Shown in pieces: positions 1 through 6,715 of a DNA stretch of 8,692 bases. Position 1 is the stretch's first letter. Every line of letters starts with the position of its first letter. This stretch comes from Leptospirillum sp. GTDB taxonomy: Bacteria; Nitrospirota; Leptospirillia; Leptospirillales; Leptospirillaceae. Where the stretch lies: contig DAHWKF010000068.1 in assembly GCA_027343785.1 (NCBI GenBank), positions 1 through 8,692 of the forward strand. The letters run 5' to 3'. The notes beneath the pieces were generated by a model. That model ran no database searches and had not been told where the DNA came from. It worked only from the letters and a program-made list of their open reading frames with translations. The position numbers were made by a program, and so were the translations under genes.

Positions 1-1
1 G

Positions 2-304
2 AAATTTTCGGAAAAAAATGAAAAACCGGTTGTTCGGGTGGAAGGAGTGGCAGGTTCGGAAGAAATTGTCTATACGGTTCAGGATAACGGGGTAGGGTTC
101 GACATGCAATACTACGACAAGTTGTTCAAGGTGTTCCAGCGACTGCATGCCCAGTCCGATTTTCCGGGGACAGGCGTTGGTCTGGCCATTGTACAACGGG
201 TCGTATCCCGCCATGGGGGGCGGGTCTGGGGCGAGAGCCGTCCCGGAGAGGGGGCGTCATTTCACTTTTCGCTACCTGTCCGGGGACGAAGCGGGGAATC
301 CTGA
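2..304 (+). CDS. Sensor histidine kinase, C-terminal ATPase domain (5' end outside window)
   Basis: The reading frame is open from the left edge and ends at TGA 302-304, leaving the last 100 residues. They form the second half of a HATPase_c domain. The fragment opens with KFS, the tail of an N-box. DNGVGF (about residues 28-33) is the G1 box, LFKVFQRLH (41-49) is the F box, and GTGVGLAI (56-63) is the G2 box. RHGGRVWGES (70-79) and a closing FHFSLP strand follow. The wording of these boxes matches kinases of the phytochrome/Cph1-like HisKA class, often paired with Rcp1-type regulators. The dimerisation histidine and all sensor domains lie upstream, so the stimulus is unknown. The gene is followed after 63 bases by a single-domain response regulator, a likely phosphorylation partner. 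A GTG at 38 is only an internal valine codon. Confidence 0.93.
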   Translation, partial: KFSEKNEKPVVRVEGVAGSEEIVYTVQDNGVGFDMQYYDKLFKVFQRLHAQSDFPGTGVGLAIVQRVVSRHGGRVWGESRPGEGASFHFSLPVRGRSGES

Positions 305-367
305 AAAATTTCATCATTCGATGGTTTTGAAAGGTAAGATCTTCGGTAAACGGATAAGGTGGGGGCC

Positions 368-817
368 ATGACAGACGAGTGCATCGAAAAAGTGGAAATT
401 CTCCTGGTGGAGGACAAACCCGATGACGCGGAACTGACCCGGAGGGCACTGAAAAAACATCATTTCATCAACCATGTGTTCTGGGTGAAAGATGGCGCGG
501 AAGCCCTGGATTTTCTCTATGGCAGAGGTTCTTTCCAGGACCGTGCGGGAGTCGCGCCCCGGCTGATCCTGCTTGATTTCAAGCTCCCGAAGGTCGATGG
601 TATCGGTGTATTGAAAGCCATCAAGTCCGACGAACATCTGAAGCACGTGCCGGTTGTCATGCTGACCTCGTCCCGCGAGGAGAGAGATCTCATGGAAGCC
701 TACCGTCTGGGCGTCAACAGCTATATCGTGAAGCCCGTGGAATTCGAGGCGTTTGTCCGGACCGTCTCCGATATCGGGTTCTACTGGGTTCTGACCAACA
801 AGGTGCCGGATTGCTGA
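368..817 (+). CDS. Single-domain response regulator, Rcp1-like
   Basis: This 149-residue protein is a lone receiver domain with no output domain. The acidic pair E15-D16 lies in LLVEDKPDD, the predicted phosphoacceptor is D70 in LLDFKLP, T100 is in MLTSS, and K122 is in VKP, so all phosphorylation-site residues are present. The tail IGFYWVLTNKVP resembles cyanobacterial Rcp1, the partner of phytochrome Cph1. I chose ATG 368 because AAGGTGGGGG at 356-365 is a good ribosome-binding site just ahead of it. A GTG at 359 in the same frame would lie inside that site. It lies between a kinase and a REC-EAL protein, so it could be a phosphate shuttle or sink or act through protein contacts. That role is inferred from gene order only. 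Confidence 0.93.
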   Translation: MTDECIEKVEILLVEDKPDDAELTRRALKKHHFINHVFWVKDGAEALDFLYGRGSFQDRAGVAPRLILLDFKLPKVDGIGVLKAIKSDEHLKHVPVVMLTSSREERDLMEAYRLGVNSYIVKPVEFEAFVRTVSDIGFYWVLTNKVPDC

Positions 818-829
818 GGTGTCATCGGC

Positions 830-864
830 ATATGGGTCCATATTGGGAAGAATGACATTTCCCA
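830..864. promoter_or_regulatory. Two adjacent dyads in the gap between the regulator genes
   Basis: The 75-base gap between the response regulator and the REC-EAL gene contains two abutting inverted repeats. The first is ATATGG/CCATAT at 830-843 with a 2-base centre. The second is TGGGAA/TTCCCA at 844-864 with a 9-base loop. Neither is followed by a T-run, so they do not look like an intrinsic terminator. They could be operator half-sites or an mRNA structure between cistrons. I saw no convincing -35/-10 pair in the gap. Chance occurrence is possible. Confidence 0.25.
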
Positions 865-892
865 GACTTGTTCATACCATGAGAGGTGACGG

Positions 893-3505
893 GTGATTCA
901 GGATAGCTTTCCCGACCGTCGGGTCAAGGTCCTGTTCCTGGAAGATGTTCCCGAAGATGTCGAAATCGAGCTTCGGGAGCTTTCCCACGCGGGGCTGTCG
1001 GTCGAGAGCCGGGTGGTGGCCGATGAAAAGACGTTCATCGAAGCTCTGCGCGACTTTTCTCCCGATATCATCCTCTCCGATTACACCCTTCCGACAAACT
1101 TCAACGGTCTCAAAGCCTTGGCCATCACCCGGGAAAGGATGCCGGACACCCCTTTCATCTTCGTGTCCGGAACGATCGGTGAAGAACGCGCGATCGAAGC
1201 CATGCGCGACGGGGCGACCGACTACATCCTGAAAGAACATCAGGATCGTCTGGGACTGGCCGTGATCCAGGCGATCGATGGCGCCCGGAAGAAAATGCTC
1301 CTGAAAAAAGCGGAAGATGCCCTCAGGGAGAGTCAGGCCAGGTTTTCGGCCTTCATGCAGCATTTTCCGGGGGTGGCCTACATCCGCGACAGCGAAGGGC
1401 GCTATCAGTACGTCAACGATTATTGGTTCCGGACGTTTCCCAAGGCGCCGGAAGAAGTGCTGGGCCAGCATCTCTCCAGTGTCTGGGAGGACGACATCTT
1501 CAAGGGCCTTCTGGGCAACGACACCATGGTTCTGTCCACCAAAAAATCGATCCAGACGATCGAATTGACCCGGATGAACGGCGTCACCCAATACTGGCTG
1601 GCCAACCGGTTCCTGATCCCCGGAGAAGAGGGGGCGCCACCCCGGGTGGGTGGCGTCGCTGTCGATGTCACCCTCCATCACGCGCAGGAGCTCCGGATTA
1701 TCCGGATCAACCGGAGTTTGCGTCTGCTGAGCGGGATCAACTCCGTCATCGTCCGCAGGCGGGAACGGGAGGTTCTGTTTGAGGAGTTCTGCCGGTTATC
1801 CATCGAGGACGGGGGTTTTCCGGTGGTCTGGATCGCCGGCAGCAACACCCTGACGGGGGAGAGGCGCATTGTTGCCTGGCGGGCGGCCCCTTCGGTTTCC
1901 CCCGATCTCCGGGAGGCGCCCGACCAGTTGCTTTGGAACGAAACGACGACAGGAAAGACCCTTCTTTCGGGGGAGGAGATCATCCGCAGTGGAATAACGG
2001 GAGAGGAAGAGGAACGATCCGGCCGACCGTTTCAAAGCTTTGCCGCGTTTCCGGTCCGCCTGGGAGAGGAGGAAACGGGGGCTTTGGTTTTTCACGCCTC
2101 CGAATCCGATGCGTTCGACCAGACAGAGCTTGAACTCTTGAGGGAACTTGCGGATAACCTGTCATTCGCCCTGGAAGCCATTGAAAAACGGGAACGTCTC
2201 GATTACCTGGCTTACCATGATGGCCTGACAGGGCTTGCCAACAGGGCCCTGTTTCTGGATCGTCTCGAGCAGTCCCTGGATTTGCCTGACACCGCGACCC
2301 ACCTGACCGCCGTGGTCGTTCTTTCGATCGAGCGGATGCAGTCCTTGTTTGATACTCTCGGGAGAAATGCCGGGGAAGCTCTTCTGGGAATGCTGGCTGC
2401 CCGTCTCTCCGGCATTGTTTCAAACACCAACAGGCTCGGGCGGATCGGGGAAAATACCTTTGCCATGATCCTGAACGTGTTATCGTCCGTCGAGGAGGTG
2501 GTTCATTTTCTGAGGGACCGGATTGTCTCCGAAATCTCGAACCCTTTCCATGTCGCGGGGCAGGAGGTTCGCGTTCTGACCCGCGTCGGTATCGCCCTGA
2601 GTCCCGACGACAGCCGTAACGCGGAAACGTTGTTGAGCTTTGCGACAACGGCATTGGCCAACGCGCAAAGGGAAGGGGAGTCCTTCCTGTTCTATACCCG
2701 GGGGATGAATGATCTGGTCATGGAACGGCTTTCGCTTGAATCCCGGCTGATTCGGGCGCTGCGGAACGGTGAGTTTGTTCTTTATTACCAGCCCAAGGTC
2801 CAGATCGCCACCGGCAAGCTTGAAGGGGTCGAAGCCCTGATCCGTTGGCAGGACCCCGAACGGGGAATGGTCCTGCCGTCCGGCTTCATTCCGGTCCTGG
2901 AGGAAACAGGGCTCATTCTCGCTGTCGGAGAGTGGGTTGTCCGACAGGCTCTTCGGGATCTATCCGGATGGCTCTCCCGGGGGTTTCCCGTACCGCGGGT
3001 CAGCGTCAATGTATCGTCGATCCAGCTTCGCCACCGGGATTTTCTGGACATGCTCGTCGGCTTGTGGGGGCCAGACGAGCGTGCGGGCCTGCTGGAAATC
3101 GAGATCACGGAAAGCCTGATCCTGGATGACGTCGAAGGGACTATAGCGAATCTGGAGGAGATCCGGTCCAGGGGTATTTCCGTGGCCATCGATGATTTCG
3201 GGACGGGTTATTCGTCTTTGAGCTATCTGGCGAGCCTTCCGGTCACATCTCTCAAGATTGACCAGTCGTTCGTGGCCCATCTGGGCGACAGGCCGGAATC
3301 CCTCTCGATCGTTTCGGCCATCATCTCCCCGGCCCATTCCCTGAACCTGACGGTTGTCGCCGAGGGTGTCGAAAAAAACGGACAGTTGACCACGCTCGAA
3401 AATCTGGGTTGCGATGCGATCCAGGGGTTTCTCGTCAGTCAGGCCTTGCCGGCAGAGGCATTCGAACGTTTTCTGGGTTCGGGCGAGTCCTTCCTTCCCG
3501 GATGA
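893..3505 (+). CDS. REC-PAS-GAF-GGDEF(degenerate)-EAL cyclic-di-GMP signalling protein, predicted phosphodiesterase
   Basis: This 870-residue cytoplasmic protein has no membrane segment or signal peptide. Residues 10-130 are a receiver domain with acidic E17-D18, phosphoacceptor D63 (ILSDYTLP), S92 and K114. A helical linker (128-150) leads to a PAS domain (about 148-260) and a GAF domain (about 268-430). I see no bilin-binding Cys-His signature in the GAF. The GGDEF domain (437-600) keeps DGLTGLANR at 443-451, but the signature is GENTF (519-523), an upstream metal aspartate is replaced (LSIE) and no RxxD inhibitory site is visible, so cyclase activity is unlikely. The EAL domain (613-862) keeps E647-A-L, N706, E737, D767-D768 in DDFGTGYSS, K788, E824 and Q844, the residues needed for hydrolysis of cyclic-di-GMP to pGpG. 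GTG 893 is the first possible start because an in-frame TGA lies at 887-889. GAGAGG at 881-886 is its ribosome-binding site. Input probably comes by phosphorylation from the neighbouring kinase. Confidence 0.95.
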   Translation: MIQDSFPDRRVKVLFLEDVPEDVEIELRELSHAGLSVESRVVADEKTFIEALRDFSPDIILSDYTLPTNFNGLKALAITRERMPDTPFIFVSGTIGEERAIEAMRDGATDYILKEHQDRLGLAVIQAIDGARKKMLLKKAEDALRESQARFSAFMQHFPGVAYIRDSEGRYQYVNDYWFRTFPKAPEEVLGQHLSSVWEDDIFKGLLGNDTMVLSTKKSIQTIELTRMNGVTQYWLANRFLIPGEEGAPPRVGGVAVDVTLHHAQELRIIRINRSLRLLSGINSVIVRRREREVLFEEFCRLSIEDGGFPVVWIAGSNTLTGERRIVAWRAAPSVSPDLREAPDQLLWNETTTGKTLLSGEEIIRSGITGEEEERSGRPFQSFAAFPVRLGEEETGALVFHASESDAFDQTELELLRELADNLSFALEAIEKRERLDYLAYHDGLTGLANRALFLDRLEQSLDLPDTATHLTAVVVLSIERMQSLFDTLGRNAGEALLGMLAARLSGIVSNTNRLGRIGENTFAMILNVLSSVEEVVHFLRDRIVSEISNPFHVAGQEVRVLTRVGIALSPDDSRNAETLLSFATTALANAQREGESFLFYTRGMNDLVMERLSLESRLIRALRNGEFVLYYQPKVQIATGKLEGVEALIRWQDPERGMVLPSGFIPVLEETGLILAVGEWVVRQALRDLSGWLSRGFPVPRVSVNVSSIQLRHRDFLDMLVGLWGPDERAGLLEIEITESLILDDVEGTIANLEEIRSRGISVAIDDFGTGYSSLSYLASLPVTSLKIDQSFVAHLGDRPESLSIVSAIISPAHSLNLTVVAEGVEKNGQLTTLENLGCDAIQGFLVSQALPAEAFERFLGSGESFLPG
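1633..1657 (+). other. Strong intragenic hairpin at the PAS-GAF junction
   Basis: Inside the REC-EAL gene, CGCCACCC (1635-1642) pairs exactly with GGGTGGCG (1648-1655) around a 5-base loop. One G-T and one G-C pair extend the stem to 10. It encodes a Pro/Gly-rich piece near residues 247-255, at the end of the PAS domain and before the GAF domain. There is no following T-run. It may slow ribosomes or polymerase at a domain boundary, or merely reflect GC-rich Pro and Gly codons. Confidence 0.35.
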
Positions 3506-3527
3506 TGTCAGGGGGGATCAAGGAAGG
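3489..3527. terminator. Inverted repeat spanning both convergent stop codons (candidate bidirectional terminator)
   Basis: CCTTCCTT (3489-3496) is the exact reverse complement of AAGGAAGG (3520-3527). An inner CCC (3497-3499) can pair with GGG (3514-3516) across a 3-base bulge. The loop contains the + strand stop TGA (3503-3505) and the - strand stop (3508-3510). No T-run follows on either strand, so it is not a classical intrinsic terminator. It is the only candidate structure seen at this tail-to-tail junction, where only 2 bases separate the genes. Confidence 0.3.
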
Positions 3528-4137
3528 CCTTCAGGACGGAAAGGGGGTCTGGGGCATGCGTCAGGGCGTGGGAGACGGCGAGCGAATGGCAGCCCGCCTG
3601 GTAAAGCTCCTTCGCATGCCCGGGAGTAATGCCGCCAATGGCTACGAGAGGCAATGATGTCAGTTCTCGGGATTGCCTGATTCCGTCCGGCCCGCGAGGA
3701 TGGACTTCCGTTCCTTTCGTCTGGCTCGAAAAAATGGGGCCGACTCCCAGATAGTCAGGTTCCAGGAGAAGGGCCCTCTTGACCTCATAGGGATTGTGGG
3801 TCGAAATACCCAGATGGAGCTTTTCGGACGGAAAAAGCCTGGTAAATCCCCGGACGGACGGAAGGTCCTCCTGCCCGAGATGAACACCGTCCGCTCCGGT
3901 CAGAAGGGCAATGTCGATCCGGTCGTTGATGGTGAACAGTGTTCCGGTGTTTTCGGTCAGCTGCCGGAGCCGTTCCGCCATCTCAAACCGGAGTCGATCC
4001 GGAAGGTTTTTTTCCCGATACTGAAACCAGGGAAGCCCCCCCCTGCACAAGCGTTCGACGTGTGCAAAAAAAACCTCGGAGGAAGGAAAGTCCTGCGTAC
4101 CCGCCAGATAGATCAGCGGGGGAAAAACGCGTTTCAC
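3508..4137 (-). CDS. thiE: Thiamine-phosphate synthase
   Basis: The product joins hydroxymethylpyrimidine pyrophosphate and thiazole phosphate carboxylate to give thiamine monophosphate, a cytosolic TIM-barrel reaction. With GTG 4137 as start it has 209 residues, the usual ThiE length. Motifs in order are FQYREK (38-43; Q39, R41 and K43 in the pyrophosphate-binding region), TINDR (N71-D72), GVHLGQEDLP (D91), GISTHN (111-115), YLGVGPIFSSQTK (129-141; T140-K141) and the phosphate-binding VAIGGI (165-170). The frame is open farther upstream to 4269, but that would overlap the end of accC. GTG 4137 has AAAGG 9 bases ahead (4147-4151) and gives the family length. It lies 34 bases after accC and is the last gene of the operon; no other thi genes are in view. 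TenI-type thiazole tautomerase is a related alternative, but the retained active-site residues favour ThiE. Its 5' part carries runs of 8 T, 8 G and 7 A on the coding strand. Confidence 0.9.
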   Translation of the reverse strand: MKRVFPPLIYLAGTQDFPSSEVFFAHVERLCRGGLPWFQYREKNLPDRLRFEMAERLRQLTENTGTLFTINDRIDIALLTGADGVHLGQEDLPSVRGFTRLFPSEKLHLGISTHNPYEVKRALLLEPDYLGVGPIFSSQTKGTEVHPRGPDGIRQSRELTSLPLVAIGGITPGHAKELYQAGCHSLAVSHALTHAPDPLSVLKAFLDPP

Positions 4138-4152
4138 GCCTGGTCGCCTTTG

Positions 4153-4166
4153 ACGATCCGGATCGT
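4153..4166. repeat. 14-bp perfect palindrome between accC and thiE
   Basis: ACGATCCGGATCGT lies in the 34-base gap between the accC stop and the thiE start. It could fold as a 5-bp stem with a CCGG loop just upstream of the thiE ribosome-binding site, or serve as a symmetric protein site. It is short, GATC/CCGG-type words are common in this DNA, and no function can be assigned. Confidence 0.3.
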
Positions 4167-4171
4167 GTCCT

Positions 4172-5554
4172 TCACGCCATGTCCGATTTTCGCCGCTTTT
4201 CCCATGGACGGCGCAAGAGGAACTGTTCGACAAATCCTGTCGAATATGTTCCTTTACGGAACTGTTCATCGGTCATCAGGGCGAGATGAAAGGGGATGGT
4301 CGTGCGGATCCCGTCGATCTCGAACTCCAGCAGGGCCCGGGCCATGCGGTCCAGGGCTTCCTGGCGGGTCCTGCCGGTCGCGATCAGTTTGGCGATCAGG
4401 CTGTCATAGTGGGGCGGAATGGTCGCTCCTTCGTAAAAGGCCGTGTCCACCCGGATACCGGGACCGCCAGGGATCAGGAATCGATCGAGCGTTCCCGGAG
4501 ATGGAGCGAAAGTCCAGGGGTCTTCAGCGTTGATCCGGCATTCGATCGCATGCCCAAAGGATTTTCCGGGAGGATCCACGGAAAATCCTGCCGCGATCCG
4601 GATCTGTGCCTTGACGAGGTCATACTGGAACAGCATTTCTGTCACCGGGTGCTCAACCTGGATGCGGGTATTCATTTCGATGAAAAAGAAGTTCCGATGA
4701 TCATCGACCAGGAATTCGACCGTACCGGCGTTGATGTATCCCGCGGCCTTGGCTGCCTTGATGGCTGCAGACGACATTTCCTGACGAAGCTTTGGAGAAA
4801 GGACAGGGGAAGGGGATTCTTCGACCAGTTTTTGATGACGTCTCTGGATCGAGCAGTCTCTTTCTCCAAGAGAATAAACATGGCCTTCCGCATCCGCCAG
4901 GATCTGGATTTCCACATGCCGGGGGTTTTGGAAGTATTTTTCAATGTAAACTTCTTTCGATCCGAAGGCCTGAAAAGCTTCCGTCTGGGCTGCATGGAGG
5001 GCGTTTTCGAATTCACTTTCCTGATGGACGATCCGCATGCCACGTCCCCCCCCGCCCGCTGATGCCTTGATGATCAGGGGGTAGCCTATTTCCCGTGAAA
5101 GGGAAATAGCCTCATCTTCTGAAGAGATCGCTCCCAGGCTGCCTGGAACGACCGGAACGCCTGTTTCCCGCATCAGAGCCTTGGCCCTTGCCTTGTCCCC
5201 CATCAGGGAGATACTTTCCGGAGAAGGACCGATAAAAATGACACCGGCGGACTGGCATATTTCGGCAAAATGCGCATTTTCGGAAAGAAAGCCATATCCG
5301 GGGTGGATGGCTTCTGCCTGGGTGATTTCCGCCGCGCTGATGATGTTCGGGATATTGCGGTAGCTCAGGTTGGTCTCGGGAGGGCCGACACAAACGGCCT
5401 CGTCCGCCAGTTTGACATGCAGGGATTCCCTGTCAGCCGTCGAGTAGATGGCGACCGTCCGAATGCCCTGTTCCCGGCAAGCCCGGATGACACGGAGGGC
5501 GATTTCACCCCTGTTGGCAACCAGAACCTTTTTGAATGGAGGAGAGTTGTCCAC
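4172..5554 (-). CDS. accC: Acetyl-CoA carboxylase, biotin carboxylase subunit
   Basis: This ATP-grasp enzyme carboxylates biotin carried on AccB using ATP and bicarbonate, the first half-reaction of malonyl-CoA synthesis. It has 460 residues against about 450 for E. coli AccC. The N-terminal domain opens with KKVLVANRGEIALRVIRAC. AIHPGYGFLSEN is at 82-93. ATP-site lysines are K121 and K163, followed by the glycine loop ASAGGGGRGM (164-173). H213 lies in NPRHVEIQ, K242 in RRHQK, metal ligands E280 and E293, N295 and R297 in EMNTRIQVEHPVTEM, and catalytic R340 in CRINAEDP. All expected catalytic residues are present. The start is GTG 5554, 6 bases after the accB stop. It lacks a strong ribosome-binding site, so translation is probably coupled to accB. 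The glycine loop is written with a run of 8 G (5046-5053). AccA and AccD, which complete the enzyme, are not in the window. Confidence 0.98.
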   Translation of the reverse strand: MDNSPPFKKVLVANRGEIALRVIRACREQGIRTVAIYSTADRESLHVKLADEAVCVGPPETNLSYRNIPNIISAAEITQAEAIHPGYGFLSENAHFAEICQSAGVIFIGPSPESISLMGDKARAKALMRETGVPVVPGSLGAISSEDEAISLSREIGYPLIIKASAGGGGRGMRIVHQESEFENALHAAQTEAFQAFGSKEVYIEKYFQNPRHVEIQILADAEGHVYSLGERDCSIQRRHQKLVEESPSPVLSPKLRQEMSSAAIKAAKAAGYINAGTVEFLVDDHRNFFFIEMNTRIQVEHPVTEMLFQYDLVKAQIRIAAGFSVDPPGKSFGHAIECRINAEDPWTFAPSPGTLDRFLIPGGPGIRVDTAFYEGATIPPHYDSLIAKLIATGRTRQEALDRMARALLEFEIDGIRTTIPFHLALMTDEQFRKGTYSTGFVEQFLLRRPWEKRRKSDMA

Positions 5555-5560
5555 TGGCTG

Positions 5561-6031
5561 TCAGGCTTCCGAACTGATTTCAATCTCGATCAATGGCATG
5601 CCATATTCGACAGACTGGCCGTTTTCGATATAAATGGCTTTCACTGTACCGTCAAACTCCGACTCGATCTCGTTCATGAGCTTCATTGCCTCGATGATGC
5701 AGAGAATCTGACCTTTCTGGACCGTTGATCCAATCTCGATGTATGGCCCCGCCTCGGGAGAGGGGGAGCGATAGAAAGTGCCCACGATAGGGGCAGTGAT
5801 TGTCCGGACATTCGCTTTAGATGGGGCCGGGGGGTGCACCGAAGGAGGAGCCGACCCCGGCTCCTGGATTTCCCCGGATGCGGGACGGGGGGTCTGAAAT
5901 CGGAGCACTTCTCCGGAGGAAAGCGCGGATTTCTGGATTTTGATGCGGACGCCGTCTTGTTCCAGTTCAAAAACTGTCACATTGGTTGACTGCAAGAGGG
6001 AGAGAAGCTCCTGGATCTCCTTGTTGGTCAA
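5561..6031 (-). CDS. accB: Acetyl-CoA carboxylase, biotin carboxyl carrier protein
   Basis: This 156-residue carrier protein ferries carboxybiotin between AccC and the carboxyltransferase. An N-terminal helical segment (1-35) is followed by a Pro/Ser/Ala-rich flexible linker (about 45-75). The C-terminal biotinyl domain (about 77-153) contains APIVGTFYRSPSPEAGPYIEIG, including the 'thumb' seen in AccB-type proteins, and the biotin site EAMKLMNEIE with K117 as the lysine to be biotinylated. The start is TTG 6031, supported by a strong ribosome-binding site at 6038-6046 and by the typical MTNKEIQELL opening. It lies 40 bases after efp and 6 bases before accC, the usual accBC pairing that keeps carrier and carboxylase in balance. 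Confidence 0.97.
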   Translation of the reverse strand: MTNKEIQELLSLLQSTNVTVFELEQDGVRIKIQKSALSSGEVLRFQTPRPASGEIQEPGSAPPSVHPPAPSKANVRTITAPIVGTFYRSPSPEAGPYIEIGSTVQKGQILCIIEAMKLMNEIESEFDGTVKAIYIENGQSVEYGMPLIEIEISSEA

Positions 6032-6037
6032 CAGGAA

Positions 6038-6046
6038 CCCCTCCCT
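6038..6046 (-). promoter_or_regulatory. Strong ribosome-binding site fixing the TTG start of accB
   Basis: On the minus strand AGGGAGGGG ends 6 bases before TTG 6031. It is one of the strongest Shine-Dalgarno matches in the window and supports TTG over any downstream start. Confidence 0.7.
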
Positions 6047-6071
6047 GGCTGCCCGATCCGGAAAATAGTTG

Positions 6072-6647
6072 TCATGAAGCGGCCTTTACGCGTTCGATGT
6101 AATCTCCCGTCCGGGTGTCGACCTTGATGATGTCCCCTTCCTGCAGATGAAAAGGGACCTTGACGACCGCTCCCGTCTCCAGTTTGGCGGGCTTCGACCC
6201 CCCCGATGCGGTGTCTCCCTTTCGGGCCGGATCCGTTTCGGTTATCTTGAGTTCGACGAAGAGTGGCAGTTCAACCGTAATGGCCTTTCCCCGGTAATAC
6301 AGGATGTTGGCGATCATCTGCTCCTTGAGGTAGAAAACCCGGTCACCCAGTTCGCTCTTGGACAGGGAAAGCTGTTCGTAGTTTTCGGTATCCATGAATA
6401 TATAGTCCGAACCCTCGGCATAAAGAAATTGCATGGTTTTTTCCTCGATGTCCGGTTCGTCGAACTTTTCTCCCGAACGGAAAGTCCGGTCGATGACGTT
6501 TCCGGCCTTGAGGCTTTTGAGGCGGGTCCGGACAAAGGCCCCCCCCTTGCCGGGTTTGACGTGCTGAAACTCCACGATGATGTAGGGTTCGCCGTCGAGT
6601 TCAAGCCGGGCCCCGTTTCTGAATTCGTTTGTGACAATGACTCCCAT
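6072..6647 (-). CDS. efp: Translation elongation factor P
   Basis: EF-P binds the ribosome between the P and E sites and relieves stalling at consecutive prolines. This 191-residue protein (E. coli 188) has the three beta-barrel layout: a KOW-like domain (about 1-65), a first OB domain (about 68-125) and a C-terminal OB domain (about 130-189) ending in the family signature EGDIIKVDTRTGDYIER (170-186). The tip of the first domain reads KPGKGGAF, with lysine at position 34, the residue modified by EpmA-type enzymes in E. coli. It is not the arginine used by EarP systems. Whether it is modified here cannot be told. ATG 6647 has AGGAG 5 bases upstream (6653-6657). It follows aroQ by 68 bases and precedes accB by 40, a neighbourhood seen in many bacteria. 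Runs of 8 G (6539-6546) and 7 G (6198-6204) lie in the coding strand; the first begins at the K34 codon. Confidence 0.98.
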   Translation of the reverse strand: MGVIVTNEFRNGARLELDGEPYIIVEFQHVKPGKGGAFVRTRLKSLKAGNVIDRTFRSGEKFDEPDIEEKTMQFLYAEGSDYIFMDTENYEQLSLSKSELGDRVFYLKEQMIANILYYRGKAITVELPLFVELKITETDPARKGDTASGGSKPAKLETGAVVKVPFHLQEGDIIKVDTRTGDYIERVKAAS

Positions 6648-6715
6648 TCCTGCTCCTGTGATAGTGGTGATTGCAGAACCGAATCAGGTGGTTGGCCTGA
6701 CGGAAAAAGTCGTTT

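Noticed and set aside
314..841. Minus-strand reading frame opposite the response regulator
   Set aside because: It is the shadow of a gene whose receiver-domain residues are all conserved on the plus strand.
879..896. Five-residue mini-ORF (MRGDG) overlapping the GTG start of the REC-EAL gene
   Set aside because: It is too short, has no ribosome-binding site of its own, and is readily explained by chance.
872..1681. Long minus-strand reading frame (269 codons) opposite the REC-EAL gene
   Set aside because: It lies wholly antisense to clear REC and PAS coding sequence and shows no recognisable domain; it is a by-product of GC-rich codon use.
3373..3379. Slippery-type heptamer A AAA AAC in frame near the end of the EAL gene
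   Set aside because: A -1 shift would remove Q844 and the domain end and read through antisense thiE sequence. No stimulating structure was identified, and the in-frame product is the expected full EAL domain.
3673..4533. Long plus-strand reading frame (286 codons) opposite thiE and accC
   Set aside because: It is antisense to two well-supported genes, and its translation is low-complexity and Arg/Gly/Pro-rich with no family motifs.
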